Shown here: in pieces, positions 18,168-27,539 of the stretch
How the letters are laid out: each line of letters begins with the position of its first letter
Position numbering within the stretch: position 1 is the stretch's first letter
Assembly: GCF_900104815.1 (NCBI RefSeq)
Contig: NZ_FNTD01000004.1
Coordinates: forward strand, 62,001-126,000
Reading direction: 5' to 3'
Source: Streptomyces misionensis
GTDB taxonomy: Bacteria > Actinomycetota > Actinomycetes > Streptomycetales > Streptomycetaceae
Length of the DNA stretch: 64,000 nt
Notes under the pieces: model-generated
Databases searched by the model: none
What the model was told of the DNA's origin: nothing
The model's input: only the letters and a program-made list of their open reading frames with translations
Position numbers and translations under genes: made by a program

Positions 18168-18364
18168 TGAAGAGTCACCCGGGCGGCATCGACCTCGTGA
18201 GCGATCCGTGGATCACCGCGGTTCCGTTCAAGGACCGCGCAGACAGTTGTGGCCGCGGTCCACACAGTGACTGGGCCCGCGCGGCAGTGGGCGTGGCGGA
18301 GCGTCTTCGCGTCGCCGGGGCCTCCGCCGTCCACGGGCGCGCGGAGCGGGAAGGGGCGGCATGA
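18168..18364 (+). CDS. Possible small ORF coupled to the downstream membrane protein
   Basis: 65 codons from ATG 18168 (MKSHPGGIDLVSDPWITAVP), GAGG five bases upstream, ending in a four-base ATGA overlap with the start of the next gene. The overlap and moderate codon bias favour translation. No family recognised. The DLVSDPWI stretch resembles the start of Cse1/CasA by chance only. Confidence 0.3.
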
Positions 18365-19413
18365 CGGGCAGCAGTCCGGTGATCGGTTCGGACAATCGCC
18401 GGGCCGGCACTTCCGTCGTGGCCGAGGGCCTGCGGATCACAAGCCGCCACCGGCGTCCCGTGTTCGGCTCCGCTTTCCTGGCCGGCGCGGCGGCGCTGCT
18501 CGTCGGCGGCGGAATCGTGGCAGGCGCCTTCGCCGCGTCGTGGGGCCTTTTCCTGGAAGCCGGAAGAGCCGCAGAGGGCTCCATCGACTACGAGGAGTCC
18601 TACGTCGCGTACAGCGACCAATGGGACGGCCTCGTCAAGGTCGCGTTCTGCGTGTACCCGCTCCTGCTCCTTCTCGCGATGGTCTTGACCGCCTGGCTGC
18701 TCACCGCCCAGGCCGTGATCGTCGGCCACGCGCGGGAACGCACGGCGGCGGGCACGGACTCGCGCGGTGCGCCCGGCGCGCTCACCCTCCGCGCCCTGTG
18801 GCGCCGCTGCCGTCCGCACTTGGGCGCCGCCTTCCGCGTCCAGTTGCTCACCCTGGTGTGCGCCCTCCTTCCGGGGCTGACGGGCCTGCTCGTCCTGGCC
18901 GTCGTCGACATGGGGATGGTGCCCGGGGTCGTGTGGCCCACCTACCACGATCCCGCGACCTTGCAGTTCATCCTGGTGGGCCGGATGCTGCCCGTCGTGA
19001 TCTGGGCGCTCGGGCTCGTCCTCCTCTCCCGTTTCGCACCGGCCACCGCGATACGGGTGACGGACAACTCGTCGGCGACGGCCGCGATGCGCCGTTCCTG
19101 GACGCTGACCCGCACGGCGCGTCTCCACACCGCCGCGATCCATCTGCTGAGCACGGCCGCGGTCGCCGGCGCCTTCACGGTGCTGAGATGGCTCGGGACG
19201 TACGTGGCGCACTGGGCGGGGCTGCTCATGCTGGCCACCACCGGGGGCAACGTGTGGGTCACCGGCGTCCTCGTCATCATCACCCCGACCGCGGTGGCGC
19301 TCGTGCTGCTGCCCCTGGTGCTCGCGCCGATGGGCGTCGTATTCGCGTGCCTGCGCGAGTGGCTCGGCGGCCGCGCGGGAAGAGCTCTGGTGGTCGGCGT
19401 CAACGCCGACTAG
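18361..19413 (+). CDS. Multi-pass membrane protein of unknown function
   Basis: 350 residues with about six hydrophobic segments: AGAAALLVGGGIVAGAFAAS, FCVYPLLLLLAMVLTAWLL, VQLLTLVCALLPGLTGLLVL, MLPVVIWALGLVLLSRF, LSTAAVAGAFTVL and ITPTAVALVLLPLVLAPMGV. A conserved-looking cytoplasmic loop (RVTDNSSATAAMRRSWTLTR) recalls the membrane region of glycerophosphodiesterase-type and DUF7847-type proteins that Streptomyces has in several copies. The ATG at 18361 overlaps the small ORF before it. Convergent with the next gene across a hairpin. Function unknown. Confidence 0.75.
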   Translation: MTGSSPVIGSDNRRAGTSVVAEGLRITSRHRRPVFGSAFLAGAAALLVGGGIVAGAFAASWGLFLEAGRAAEGSIDYEESYVAYSDQWDGLVKVAFCVYPLLLLLAMVLTAWLLTAQAVIVGHARERTAAGTDSRGAPGALTLRALWRRCRPHLGAAFRVQLLTLVCALLPGLTGLLVLAVVDMGMVPGVVWPTYHDPATLQFILVGRMLPVVIWALGLVLLSRFAPATAIRVTDNSSATAAMRRSWTLTRTARLHTAAIHLLSTAAVAGAFTVLRWLGTYVAHWAGLLMLATTGGNVWVTGVLVIITPTAVALVLLPLVLAPMGVVFACLREWLGGRAGRALVVGVNAD

Positions 19414-19425
19414 CTGTCACCGGAA

Positions 19426-19441
19426 GGCCGCAGAAGCGGCC
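19426..19441. terminator. Bidirectional terminator between convergent genes
   Basis: GGCCGC-AGAA-GCGGCC, a perfect six-pair stem with a four-base loop, 13 bases past the plus-strand stop and 27 before the minus-strand stop. Confidence 0.6.
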
Positions 19442-19467
19442 GTCACCGACTCGTGACGAGAAGCGTG

Positions 19468-19905
19468 TCACCGGGGCCTGCGGCGCGGGCCACGGACGAG
19501 AAGCGGAACGGCCAGGAGGAACAACGCTCCTTCCACGGCCAGACTGACCAGTCCAAGCGGCTCGGTCCAGTTGCCGACGTCGTCCCTGTAGTGGGGCAGG
19601 CCCGGTCCCCGGGAAAGGACGTAGCCCAGCAGGGGTCCGGCGGCGACCCCCGCTGCCAGCAGCCATCCCGCACGGACACGTCCGGCCAGGAGCAGCACCG
19701 CAGCGACCACACCGGCGATCTCGAGGACGTGGTAGGCGATGCCGATGTAGTAGGGGTCCCTGGTGACGGTGAAGCCGCCTTGGTCGATGACATGGATACC
19801 GGCCACCACCAGGCACAGCAGCGCTCCCGCCCACCTGGCCGGCCAGCCGGCCCCTGCTTCCTGTCGCACAGGGTCGGCCGAGGACGGAACCGCGCTTTCG
19901 CTCAT
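19468..19905 (-). CDS. Small four-helix membrane protein, hypothetical
   Basis: 145 residues from ATG 19905, AGAGGTGG four bases upstream. After a soluble N-terminus of about 25 residues come four hydrophobic segments (WAGALLCLVVAGIHVIDQGG; GIAYHVLEIAGVVAAVLLLA; GWLLAAGVAAGPLLGYVLS; LGLVSLAVEGALFLLAVPLL). The ending is basic (RGPRRRPR). Layout is DoxX-like, but I see no diagnostic motif. The frame extending to 20061 is rejected because the extra residues are Arg/Pro/His-rich. Confidence 0.7.
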   Translation of the reverse strand: MSESAVPSSADPVRQEAGAGWPARWAGALLCLVVAGIHVIDQGGFTVTRDPYYIGIAYHVLEIAGVVAAVLLLAGRVRAGWLLAAGVAAGPLLGYVLSRGPGLPHYRDDVGNWTEPLGLVSLAVEGALFLLAVPLLVRGPRRRPR

Positions 19906-20080
19906 GGACCCACCTCTACGCCTCGGGCCGTCACGCCGCCCGTCGAACTGCTGCGGACGGGTGACCTGGGGCCAGGCCGACCGAGACGGACGGCAACGGT
20001 GGAACGGGGCGGGTGCGAGGTGGCGAGTGTGTCCGGCGCACCGGGGACGAGCACCGGACACACTGCTCGGATCGTGCCGG

Positions 20081-20908
20081 TCAGCGGCGGAGGAACTCGA
20101 TCAAATCCTTGTTGAAGCGGTCCTTGTCGCCGGGGACCATGGCGATGCCGTGGGAGCCGCCCTCGTACACCTTGAGTTCGGCGTCGGTGATGATCTCGGC
20201 GGACTTGCGGCCGGTGGCGTCGATGGGGACGACCTGGTCGTCGTCGCCGTGGACGACGAGGGTGGGGATGTCGAACTTCTTCAGGTCGTCGGTGAAGTCG
20301 GTGTAGGCGAAGGCGTCCACGCAGCGCACGCCGCCCTCGATGGTCTGCGCCATGGCCATGTACCAGAAGGCGTCCTTGTTGCCCTGCGTGGCCTTGCTGC
20401 CGGGACGGTTGGCGGAGAAGAAGCCCTCCGCGGTGTCCTTCCAGAACTGTGAGCGCTCGTTGAGGATGCCGTTCTTGATCGAGTCGAACACCTCGGCCGG
20501 TACGCCTTCGGGGTTGTTCTTGGACTTCGCCATGATGGGCGGGACCGCGGACAGCAGCACGGCCGAGTGCAGGCGCCTGGTGCCGTGACGGCCGATGTAG
20601 CGGGCGAGTTCGCCGCCGCCCATGGAGTGGGCGACAAGGGTGACGTCGGTGAGATCGAGGTCGTTGATCAGGTCGTTGAGGTCGTCGGCGAAGGTGTCGA
20701 AGTCGTAGCCGTCCCAGACGGGGGTGGAGCGTCCGTGGCCGCGACGGTCGTGGGCGATACCCCTAAAGCCGGCGTCGGTGACCGCTTTGAGCTGGTCCTG
20801 CCAGGCGTCGCCGTTGAGCGGCCAGCCGTGGATGAACACGACCGGGCGTCCGCTGCCCCAGTCCTTGTAGAAGATCTCGACTCCGTCGCGGGTGGCGCAC
20901 ACCGGCAT
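20081..20908 (-). CDS. Non-heme chloroperoxidase / alpha/beta hydrolase
   Basis: 275 residues, the usual length of cofactor-free bacterial haloperoxidases. ATG 20908 with AGAGGA eight bases upstream. Oxyanion region FIHGWPLNGDAW, nucleophile Ser95 in VAHSMGGGE, acid Asp in VVHGDDDQVVP, and catalytic His in GGSHGIAM. These enzymes act as esterases and, with acetate and peroxide, generate peracids that halogenate or oxidise substrates. Cytoplasmic, no signal peptide. The longer frame to 20974 adds an Arg-rich tail without coding character. Confidence 0.92.
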   Translation of the reverse strand: MPVCATRDGVEIFYKDWGSGRPVVFIHGWPLNGDAWQDQLKAVTDAGFRGIAHDRRGHGRSTPVWDGYDFDTFADDLNDLINDLDLTDVTLVAHSMGGGELARYIGRHGTRRLHSAVLLSAVPPIMAKSKNNPEGVPAEVFDSIKNGILNERSQFWKDTAEGFFSANRPGSKATQGNKDAFWYMAMAQTIEGGVRCVDAFAYTDFTDDLKKFDIPTLVVHGDDDQVVPIDATGRKSAEIITDAELKVYEGGSHGIAMVPGDKDRFNKDLIEFLRR

Positions 20909-21181
20909 GATCAGGTCCTCTCGGCGATGGATTCGGGGACGCCCCCGAAGGAGGCGCGGGCCGGCCAGTGCCACGCGTCGCCGGCCGGCGAGGGCACACG
21001 ACGGCGTCCGCGAGCGCCTGCGACTTCGGCCTCCCTGCCACTATCCGAGCCTGGCACACGGGCGGCAAACCGGGCATTGCGGGCGCGCCGGTCGAAACAC
21101 GTTGATCAACCGGTGCTGAGAGTGCGGTTGCGGGGTATGCGGGCGGGGCAAGGACGGCGCTTCGGAAGTGAGGCGAACCCC

Positions 21182-21661
21182 ATGGATCCGCATGGGCAGA
21201 ATGACGGGCCCCAGCCGCTGGCGGAACGGGCGATATCGGTGTCTGCCGAGTTCGAGGGCGACGAGGGCATCGCGGCGGCTCGTGCTCTGGCTCGGTCGTT
21301 TCTGGCAGACCTCCGGACCCGGCACGGAATGACTGTGTCCGCCAGTGCGGAGGGCATGGTGCAGCTGGTCGTGAGCGAGCTGGTGACCAACGCCCGCAAG
21401 TACGCGCCGGGCCCGTGCCTGCTGTCCCTGGAGATCCGGGATGGGGCGGTCCAGGTGTCCGTATGGGACAGCGAGCCGAGTCTGCCCGTCGCCCGGACGA
21501 CCGACCCGGGCCGGGTGGGCCAGCACGGACTGGAGATCGTCGTGGCGGTCTGCCGCAGTTTCGAGATGCACCGGGAGCCGGTGGGCAAGCGGATCACGGC
21601 GACCGTGATGCCGGCCGACGACGCGGTCGGCGACGAGGGCAGCGATGACATCCGCCGTTGA
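21182..21661 (+). CDS. ATP-binding protein of the anti-sigma kinase (HATPase_c_2) family
   Basis: 159 residues, ATG 21182, GAGG about eight bases upstream. N box MVQLVVSELVTNARKYAPG, G box DPGRVGQHGLEIVVAVCRSF and a final KRITATVMPAD strand match the SpoIIAB/RsbW-like histidine-kinase-type ATPases that are very numerous in Streptomyces. Members either phosphorylate anti-anti-sigma factors or work without a known partner; no sigma or anti-anti-sigma gene is adjacent here. The frame reaching back to 20567 lacks coding character before 21182. Confidence 0.85.
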   Translation: MDPHGQNDGPQPLAERAISVSAEFEGDEGIAAARALARSFLADLRTRHGMTVSASAEGMVQLVVSELVTNARKYAPGPCLLSLEIRDGAVQVSVWDSEPSLPVARTTDPGRVGQHGLEIVVAVCRSFEMHREPVGKRITATVMPADDAVGDEGSDDIRR

Positions 21662-21726
21662 TCAGGCCGCCGGGCCCAGGGAGCAGTCGGGCAGCCCCGA
21701 CCGGGCACCGGACAAGAAGGGGCTTT

Positions 21727-21741
21727 CCCCGCGAGGCGGGG
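21727..21741. terminator. Terminator between convergent ATPase and SDR genes
   Basis: CCCCGC-GAG-GCGGGG stem-loop (six pairs, extended by flanking T/A), preceded by a CTTT run, 66 bases after the ATPase stop. Confidence 0.55.
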
Positions 21742-21849
21742 AGCAGCGACGGCCCGCAACGCCGACGCCCGCCCGTCCACTTCCACGCGGGCGGGGGCTA
21801 GCCCTCCAGCAGACCCATGGGGCGTGGATCGAGGAACGGGCCGCTCTCG

Positions 21850-22644
21850 TCAGGCCCCGGCACCGCCGTCGACCGGCAGGATCGCGCCGGTCACGTAGGA
21901 GGCGCGGTCACTGAGCAGCCACGCGGCCGCCTCGGCGATCTGCCGGGGCTCGGCCATGTGACCGAGCGGAATCGTCGCGGTCATCTGCTCGATGATCCCG
22001 GGAGTCGCCGCCTCCCAGGAGTCGATCATGTCCGTGGAAGTGCCACCCGGGGTGATGCCGTTGACCCGGATACGGTCACCGGCCCAGTTCACCGCGGCGG
22101 TCTCGGTGAGGCTGTTGAGCGCGCGCTTCATGGCGCCATAGGCGGGCAGCGCGGGGTTCGCGCGCCGGCTGCCGATGCTCGAGGTGTTGACGATCGCCCC
22201 GCCGCCGCCCTGCCGCATGAGCGCGGCCTCGGCGGTCATCGCGGTCCAGTGAGCACGGAAGTTGACGGCGAACTGCTCGTCGATGTCCTCGTCGCTGGTG
22301 GTCTCGACCGGGCCGAACCGTCGCTGTGGAACAGCACCGTTGTTGAAGGCACCGTCCAGCCGTCCATGCAGCTTTTCGACGTGGTCGACCGCCGCGTGGA
22401 TGCTCACCCGCTCGGCGAGGTCCATGGCGACGGCGTCGGCGACGCCGCCGTCGACTCGGATCTCGCGCACGATCGCCTCCAGGGCGTCGACACTGCGGGC
22501 GGCGAGCACGACGGCGGCACCCTCGGAGGCGAAGAGCCGAGCCGCGGCGGCCCCGATGCCCCGGCTGGCGCCGGTGATGAACACGACCTTTCCGGTCAGC
22601 AGGCCGACGGGTGCGTTGTCAGTGGTGTTCGTGTGGTTCGTCAT
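21850..22644 (-). CDS. Classical short-chain dehydrogenase/reductase
   Basis: 264 residues from ATG 22644 (an ATG at 22656 is also possible; the ribosome site is weak for both). Cofactor motif TGASRGIGAAAARLF, NNGA in place of NNAG, catalytic Ser in IVNTSSIGS and YGAMK as the YxxxK pair; the C-terminal YVTGAILPVDGG is typical of the family. An NAD(P)-dependent oxidoreductase of unknown substrate. The Thr/Asn-rich opening (MTNHTNTTDN) is unusual but precedes a normal start of the fold. Confidence 0.88.
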   Translation of the reverse strand: MTNHTNTTDNAPVGLLTGKVVFITGASRGIGAAAARLFASEGAAVVLAARSVDALEAIVREIRVDGGVADAVAMDLAERVSIHAAVDHVEKLHGRLDGAFNNGAVPQRRFGPVETTSDEDIDEQFAVNFRAHWTAMTAEAALMRQGGGGAIVNTSSIGSRRANPALPAYGAMKRALNSLTETAAVNWAGDRIRVNGITPGGTSTDMIDSWEAATPGIIEQMTATIPLGHMAEPRQIAEAAAWLLSDRASYVTGAILPVDGGAGA

Positions 22645-22878
22645 GGCACACAGCATCCTGTCGGCCGCCTGCCGGATACAGGCACAACCTGTACCAGGAT
22701 CCACCGCCGGCGGCACGTACACCGTGACGGGGGCGACTTGTGAGCCGTCGACGCCGAACGAGGATCCTGAGAGACCTGAGGTCCGGCGCACGTCGATCGG
22801 CGCACTGCTCGCCCCGCCGGGCCCGGACGGATTGCCGCCCGGGCCCGGCCGTTGGGCCGCGGTGGTGGTGCGCCGCGG

Positions 22879-23373
22879 TCAGTACAGGTGGATGTAGCCG
22901 TGGCAGGTGTCGAAGGGGGTGTGGATGGTGACCTTCACGTAGGGGTGCCGGCGCTTGGCGACGGCGACGTCCTTGGTCTGCGAGTCGTGAACCGTGGGGA
23001 AGCCGCGCTCCTCCATCCAGAGCTTCTGGATGGTGGTCCGGCCGCCGTCGGCCCGCCAGATAGCGGAGGCGGTCATGAACTTCAGGCCGATCTCGTCCTT
23101 GAGGTACGTCTCACGGAGCATGGTGCGGTTGTTGTCGTAGTCGCGGTACCACACCTTCACACGTCCGCCGCCGCAGCTGAACGACTTGTACTTGTTGACG
23201 GTCTTGACGGACTTGACGGCCTTGGCGGACTTGAAGGTCTCGGCGGTCTTCGGGGCGGTTGAGGCGTGCGCGGGTGCCGGGTTGTCGAGGGCCTGGGCGG
23301 CCGGTCCGCTGATGGCCGCGATTGCGCACAGCGCGGAGCCGAGGGCGAGCGCGGCGCGCTTGGTGGTGTTCAT
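22879..23373 (-). CDS. Small secreted protein, hypothetical
   Basis: 164 residues, ATG 23373 with GGAAGGAAA nine bases upstream. A signal peptide (KRAALALGSALCAIAAISGP, cleavage likely after AQA) precedes a Lys-rich linker with KSAKAVKSVKTVNKYKS. The mature domain of about 90 residues has two cysteines (SFSCGGGRVKV ... DTCHGYIHLY) that could form one disulfide, and many aromatic and basic residues. No family recognised. Monocistronic. Confidence 0.75.
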   Translation of the reverse strand: MNTTKRAALALGSALCAIAAISGPAAQALDNPAPAHASTAPKTAETFKSAKAVKSVKTVNKYKSFSCGGGRVKVWYRDYDNNRTMLRETYLKDEIGLKFMTASAIWRADGGRTTIQKLWMEERGFPTVHDSQTKDVAVAKRRHPYVKVTIHTPFDTCHGYIHLY

Positions 23374-23609
23374 GGTGACGGTTTCCTTCCGTACGGGTGG
23401 CGGATGTCCGGCCGGGTCCCCCGCGGTGCCGCCGGGGTACGGCCTCGGCACCGAGTCCACCCCCGGCGGCATTGAATGGCAGGCCCGTTTCACCAGCCGG
23501 ATCAATGCCCTCGCGCGGCGGAACCGGGGACCCGCGGTTGCCGTCCCATACCTGGGGCCGCCGCACGGGGGCAGCCGAGTTCACGGGACGTCAACGGGAG
23601 GCGGGGCAC

Positions 23610-26600
23610 GTGGCGGGACGACCCGAAAGGCCGCTGGATCCCGCCGAGGGCCCGTTACAGCGCCTTGCGTTCGACCTGCGCAAGCTCCGTACGGACGCGG
23701 GGAGCCCGACGTACCGGCGGATGGCCGCCCGTACCGGAGCCGGGGCCAGCACCCTGTCGCAGGCGGCCGCCGGCGAGCGGCTGCCCACGCTTGCCACGGT
23801 GCTGGCCTACGCGCAGGCGTGCGGCGGGGACCCGGCCGAGTGGGAGCGGCGCTGGCGGCAGGCGGCCCGTGAGGTGGTGGAGGAACCCCGTCCGAGCCAG
23901 GACGACATCGACGCGCCCTACCGGGGGTTGCGTCGGTTCGAGCCCGAGGACGCCGCCGTGTTCTTCGGCAGGGGTGCGCTGACCGCGCAGCTCGCGGCGA
24001 AGGTCCGCGAGCACCGGCTGGTCGCCGTGGTGGGCGCGTCGGGCAGCGGCAAGTCCTCGCTGTTGCGCGCCGGCCTCGTCCCCGCCCTCCGGGATGCGGG
24101 GCCGTCCGGGCCGCGCCCCGCGGCGATCCGTATCCTCACTCCGGGCCACCGCCCTGCCGAGCGCGCCGACTTGCTCGAACCGGCCGCCGGAGACGGCGAA
24201 ACCCTGGTCGTGGTCGACCAGTTCGAGGAGTTGTTCACCCTCGGCGCCGAGCACGGTGAGCGGAGCGCGTTCCTGGACCGGTTGGTGGGGGCCTGCGCGC
24301 CCGGCGGCCGGCTGCGGGCGGTGATCGCGGTGCGGGCGGACTTCTTCGGCCGCTGCGCCGAACATCCCGCGCTGGCGCACGCACTGCGTGAAGCCACACT
24401 GCTGGTGGGCCCGATGTCACCCGCGGAGCTGCGCGAGGCCGTCGTCAGGCCCGCGTCGGCGGCCGGGCTGGTGGTCGAGCGGGAGCTGACCGCCAGGATC
24501 GTCGCCGAGGCCGAGGGCCGGCCCGGCAGCCTCCCGCTGGTCTCGCACGCCCTGCTGGAGACCTGGCGGCGCCGCCGCAGCCGCACGCTGACCCTGGAGA
24601 TGTACGAGGCCGCGGGCGGCGTCGAGCAGGCCGTCACCCGGAGCGCCGAGGAGCTGTACCGCCGTCTCACACCGGACGAGGCCGCGGCCGCCCGACGCGT
24701 CCTGCTGCGCCTGGTGGCCCCCGGCGACGGCACGCCCGACACCCGCCGCCCGGTACCCCGGGCCGAACTCGACACCGGCCGGCCGGCGGACCGCCGGGTA
24801 CGCGAACTCCTGGCCGGGGCCCGTCTGCTCACCTTGGACGGCGACGTCGTCGACCTCGCGCACGAGGTACTCGTCACCGCGTGGCCCCGCTACCGCGCCT
24901 GGATCGACGAGAGCCGTGAACGGCTGCGCACGCACCGCCGGCTGACCGAGGCCGCCCGCGGCTGGCACGACCTGGGCCGTGACCCCGGTGCCCTCTACCG
25001 CGGCATCCGCCTGGCCACGGCCGAGGAAGCCTTCGCCGGCCCCGAGCGGCAGGCCGACCTCAGCCCCGTGGAACGGTCGTTCCTCGACGCCTCCCTCGCC
25101 GTACGCGACGAGGAGCTTCGTGCCGCGGCGCGCACCGCCCGCCGGCAGCGGCTGCTGACCGCGACGCTGGCCGTGCTCCTGGTTCTGGCCACCACGGCCG
25201 GCCTGATCGCCTGGCAGCAGAGCCGAACCAGCCGGGAGCAGCAGCGCGCGGCCGAAGCGGCCCGGCGGACCGCGCTGTCCCGCCAGCTCGCTGCGCAGTC
25301 GGCCGCCCTGTCCGCCACGGATCCGGACCTGGCGGCGCTGCTCGCCGTGCACGCCTACCGCACCAGCCCCACGGCCGAGGCGACAGCCGGTCTCTACGCG
25401 GCGGCCTCCTCCCCGCTCGCGCTGCGACTGGCCGGCCACACGGGTGTGGTCGAGGCGCTGGCCTTCAGTCCCGACGGACGCACCCTGGCCACCGCGAGCG
25501 ACGACCGGACCGTACGCTTGTGGGACACCGCCACCGGCCGCACCCGCGCGACGCTGACCGGACACCACGGTGCCGTGCTCTCGGTGGCCTTCAGTCCCGA
25601 CGGGCGGCTGCTGGCCACCGGCGGAGCCGACCGCACGGTCCGCCTGTGGAACGCCGCCACCGGCCGCGGCCTGCGGACCTGGGCCATCGGCGAAGTGCTC
25701 ACGGGCAACGGCGTCAACGACCACGAGGAAAGCTCGGTGCCGGTCGTCTTCAGCCCCGACCACCGCACCCTGGTCACCGCCGACGCCGACGGCACCGTAC
25801 AGCTGCGGGACACCGCCACCGGCCGCACCCGCGCCACCTTCAACCTGCCCGCCGCTTCCTTGGCGCCGTCCGACGGCGGCCCGGCGGCATCCGGCGGTGT
25901 GAAAGTGGTGTTCAGCGCCGACGGCCGCACCGCCGATGTCCTGGACCGGCTGAACGGCACACTACGGCGATGGGACATCGCCGCCGGGCGCCCCGTCCCC
26001 GGGCCCGTCCTGTCCGGTGGCGGCATCGATGCCATCGCGCTCAGCGCGGACGGCGGCACTCTCGCCACCGGGCACGCCGACGGAGCCGTGGACCTGCGGA
26101 ACAACGCCGCCGGGCGCCCGAGGGCCGCGCTCCCGGCCGCGCCCGGCCCGGACACGACGGTCACGGCCCTGGCCATCAGCCCGGACCGGCGCACCATGGC
26201 CGTCGTGCGGGACGACCACACCGCCCGCGTGGTGGACACGCCGACCGGGTGGAGCACCGCCCTTCCCGGCCGCATCGACTGGACCACGTCCGCCACCTTC
26301 GGTCCGGACGGGCGTCTGCTGGCCACCGGAAGCAACGACGGCACCGTACGCCTGTGGGACATGACTGCCGTACGGCCCCGGCTGGCGCTGCCCGACCCCG
26401 GCGGGACCTGCCCCCCGGCCTTCAGCCCGGACGGGAGTCTGCTGGCCACCGGCGGCGAGGACGGCACCGTACGCGTGAGGGACACCGTCACCGGCCGCCT
26501 GCGCGCCACCCCTGCTCGTTTCCACGGGGCCGTGACGGCACTGGCGTTCGTCGACCACGGACGCACACTGCTCATGGGCGATGAGAAAGGAACCGTACGC

Positions 26601-27374
26601 CGATGGGACACCACCACCGGCCGGCCACGCGCCGCCTTCACCGTGCCCGGCAACTGGGCCACGGCCTTCAGCCGCGACGGGCGCCTGATGGTCACGGTCG
26701 GTGAACCCGAGGACATCGACGACCTGACGCAGCCCCTGACGCAGCCGGTCCGGCTGTGGGACATCGCCACCGGCACACCCCGCAGGCTGTGGGAAGACCG
26801 GACAGCCCTCGACGGCATGACGGTCCTCAGCGCCGACGCGCGCCTGCTGGCCACGGACCACGGCGGCGTACGCGTGTGGGACACGGCCACCGGCCGCTTG
26901 GCCGCCGCCGTCACCGCGCCACCCGGCACCGAGTCGATGAGCTTCAGCCCGGACGGACACACCCTGGCCGGCGGCGGCGACGACGGCGCCGTGCATCTGT
27001 GGGACACGGCCACCGGCGCACCGCGGACCACGCTGAGCGGTACCAGGAAAATCGTGTCCCTCGCCTTCCGCCCCCGCGGCAGCCTCGTCGCCGCCGCCGA
27101 CGACGACGGCACCGTACGCCTGTGGGACACCGCCACCGGCCAGGTACAGCGGAGCTTCACCGGTCCCGGCCGGTCCCCGTTGGTCTTCTTCAGTACCGAC
27201 GGGCACACACTGGCCACCGACGACGGGAGCACGGTGTGGCTCTGGCCCGTCGCCTCCCCCGACCGGGCTGCGGCCGTCACCAAGATCTGCCACTCCCTGC
27301 ACCGGGACCTCACGCCCCGGGAACGCGCCCGCTACCTCCCCCTCGCCACGTCCCGCCCCGTCTGCACCGTCTGA
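23610..27374 (+). CDS. HTH - nSTAND NTPase - TM - WD40 repeat protein
   Basis: 1,254 residues. GTG 23610 is preferred because GGGAGG lies eight bases upstream; the frame to 23397 has Arg/Pro-rich non-coding character. Order: XRE-like HTH (LAFDLRKLRTDAGSPTYRRM, STLSQAAAGERLP, about 15-75), STAND-type NTPase with Walker A GASGSGKSSLLR (about 141) and Walker B TLVVVDQFEELF, a membrane segment (LLTATLAVLLVLATTAGLIA, about 512-531), then 13-14 WD40 blades (repeating SPDGRTLATASDDRTVRLWD), about 600-1215. Such proteins are signal-responsive switches; in Streptomyces their inputs are mostly unknown. The WD40 propeller would be extracytoplasmic if the single TM is real. Confidence 0.9.
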   Translation: MAGRPERPLDPAEGPLQRLAFDLRKLRTDAGSPTYRRMAARTGAGASTLSQAAAGERLPTLATVLAYAQACGGDPAEWERRWRQAAREVVEEPRPSQDDIDAPYRGLRRFEPEDAAVFFGRGALTAQLAAKVREHRLVAVVGASGSGKSSLLRAGLVPALRDAGPSGPRPAAIRILTPGHRPAERADLLEPAAGDGETLVVVDQFEELFTLGAEHGERSAFLDRLVGACAPGGRLRAVIAVRADFFGRCAEHPALAHALREATLLVGPMSPAELREAVVRPASAAGLVVERELTARIVAEAEGRPGSLPLVSHALLETWRRRRSRTLTLEMYEAAGGVEQAVTRSAEELYRRLTPDEAAAARRVLLRLVAPGDGTPDTRRPVPRAELDTGRPADRRVRELLAGARLLTLDGDVVDLAHEVLVTAWPRYRAWIDESRERLRTHRRLTEAARGWHDLGRDPGALYRGIRLATAEEAFAGPERQADLSPVERSFLDASLAVRDEELRAAARTARRQRLLTATLAVLLVLATTAGLIAWQQSRTSREQQRAAEAARRTALSRQLAAQSAALSATDPDLAALLAVHAYRTSPTAEATAGLYAAASSPLALRLAGHTGVVEALAFSPDGRTLATASDDRTVRLWDTATGRTRATLTGHHGAVLSVAFSPDGRLLATGGADRTVRLWNAATGRGLRTWAIGEVLTGNGVNDHEESSVPVVFSPDHRTLVTADADGTVQLRDTATGRTRATFNLPAASLAPSDGGPAASGGVKVVFSADGRTADVLDRLNGTLRRWDIAAGRPVPGPVLSGGGIDAIALSADGGTLATGHADGAVDLRNNAAGRPRAALPAAPGPDTTVTALAISPDRRTMAVVRDDHTARVVDTPTGWSTALPGRIDWTTSATFGPDGRLLATGSNDGTVRLWDMTAVRPRLALPDPGGTCPPAFSPDGSLLATGGEDGTVRVRDTVTGRLRATPARFHGAVTALAFVDHGRTLLMGDEKGTVRRWDTTTGRPRAAFTVPGNWATAFSRDGRLMVTVGEPEDIDDLTQPLTQPVRLWDIATGTPRRLWEDRTALDGMTVLSADARLLATDHGGVRVWDTATGRLAAAVTAPPGTESMSFSPDGHTLAGGGDDGAVHLWDTATGAPRTTLSGTRKIVSLAFRPRGSLVAAADDDGTVRLWDTATGQVQRSFTGPGRSPLVFFSTDGHTLATDDGSTVWLWPVASPDRAAAVTKICHSLHRDLTPRERARYLPLATSRPVCTV

Positions 27375-27393
27375 CCTGACCGGCCCAGGGAGC

Positions 27394-27410
27394 GGTCCAC
27401 AGCGTGGACC
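27394..27410 (+). terminator. Terminator after the nSTAND-WD40 gene
   Basis: GGTCCAC-AGC-GTGGACC, a perfect seven-pair stem with a three-base loop, 20 bases past the stop. Confidence 0.6.
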
Positions 27411-27422
27411 GTTCGCGCGTCT

Positions 27423-27539
27423 GCCATGCCAATCCCTCCCCATTGGCCCTGCTCCACCGGCCACTGAGCCTGAAGAATCCGCGTCAAAGGGCACTGGCCT
27501 GGGAGGTATCCCCGGGAGAGGCGGAGGGATTGGCATGGC
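27423..27539. repeat. Perfect 17-bp inverted repeat in the gap before the stress-protein gene
   Basis: GCCATGCCAATCCCTCC at 27423-27439 is the exact reverse complement of 27523-27539, with 83 bases between. The 345-base gap (27375-27719) otherwise holds only the terminator and frames of doubtful coding value. One of these is a minus-strand frame ending HDALFVASLYLALLAIGHTL, possibly a transporter-tail relic. The repeat could be a pair of operator sites or a long-range stem in the leader of the next gene. Confidence 0.7.

Noticed and set aside
18168..18364. DLVSDPWI resembling the N-terminus of Cse1/CasA
   Set aside because: Only eight residues match, no other cas gene or repeat array is present, and the reading frame is 65 codons long.
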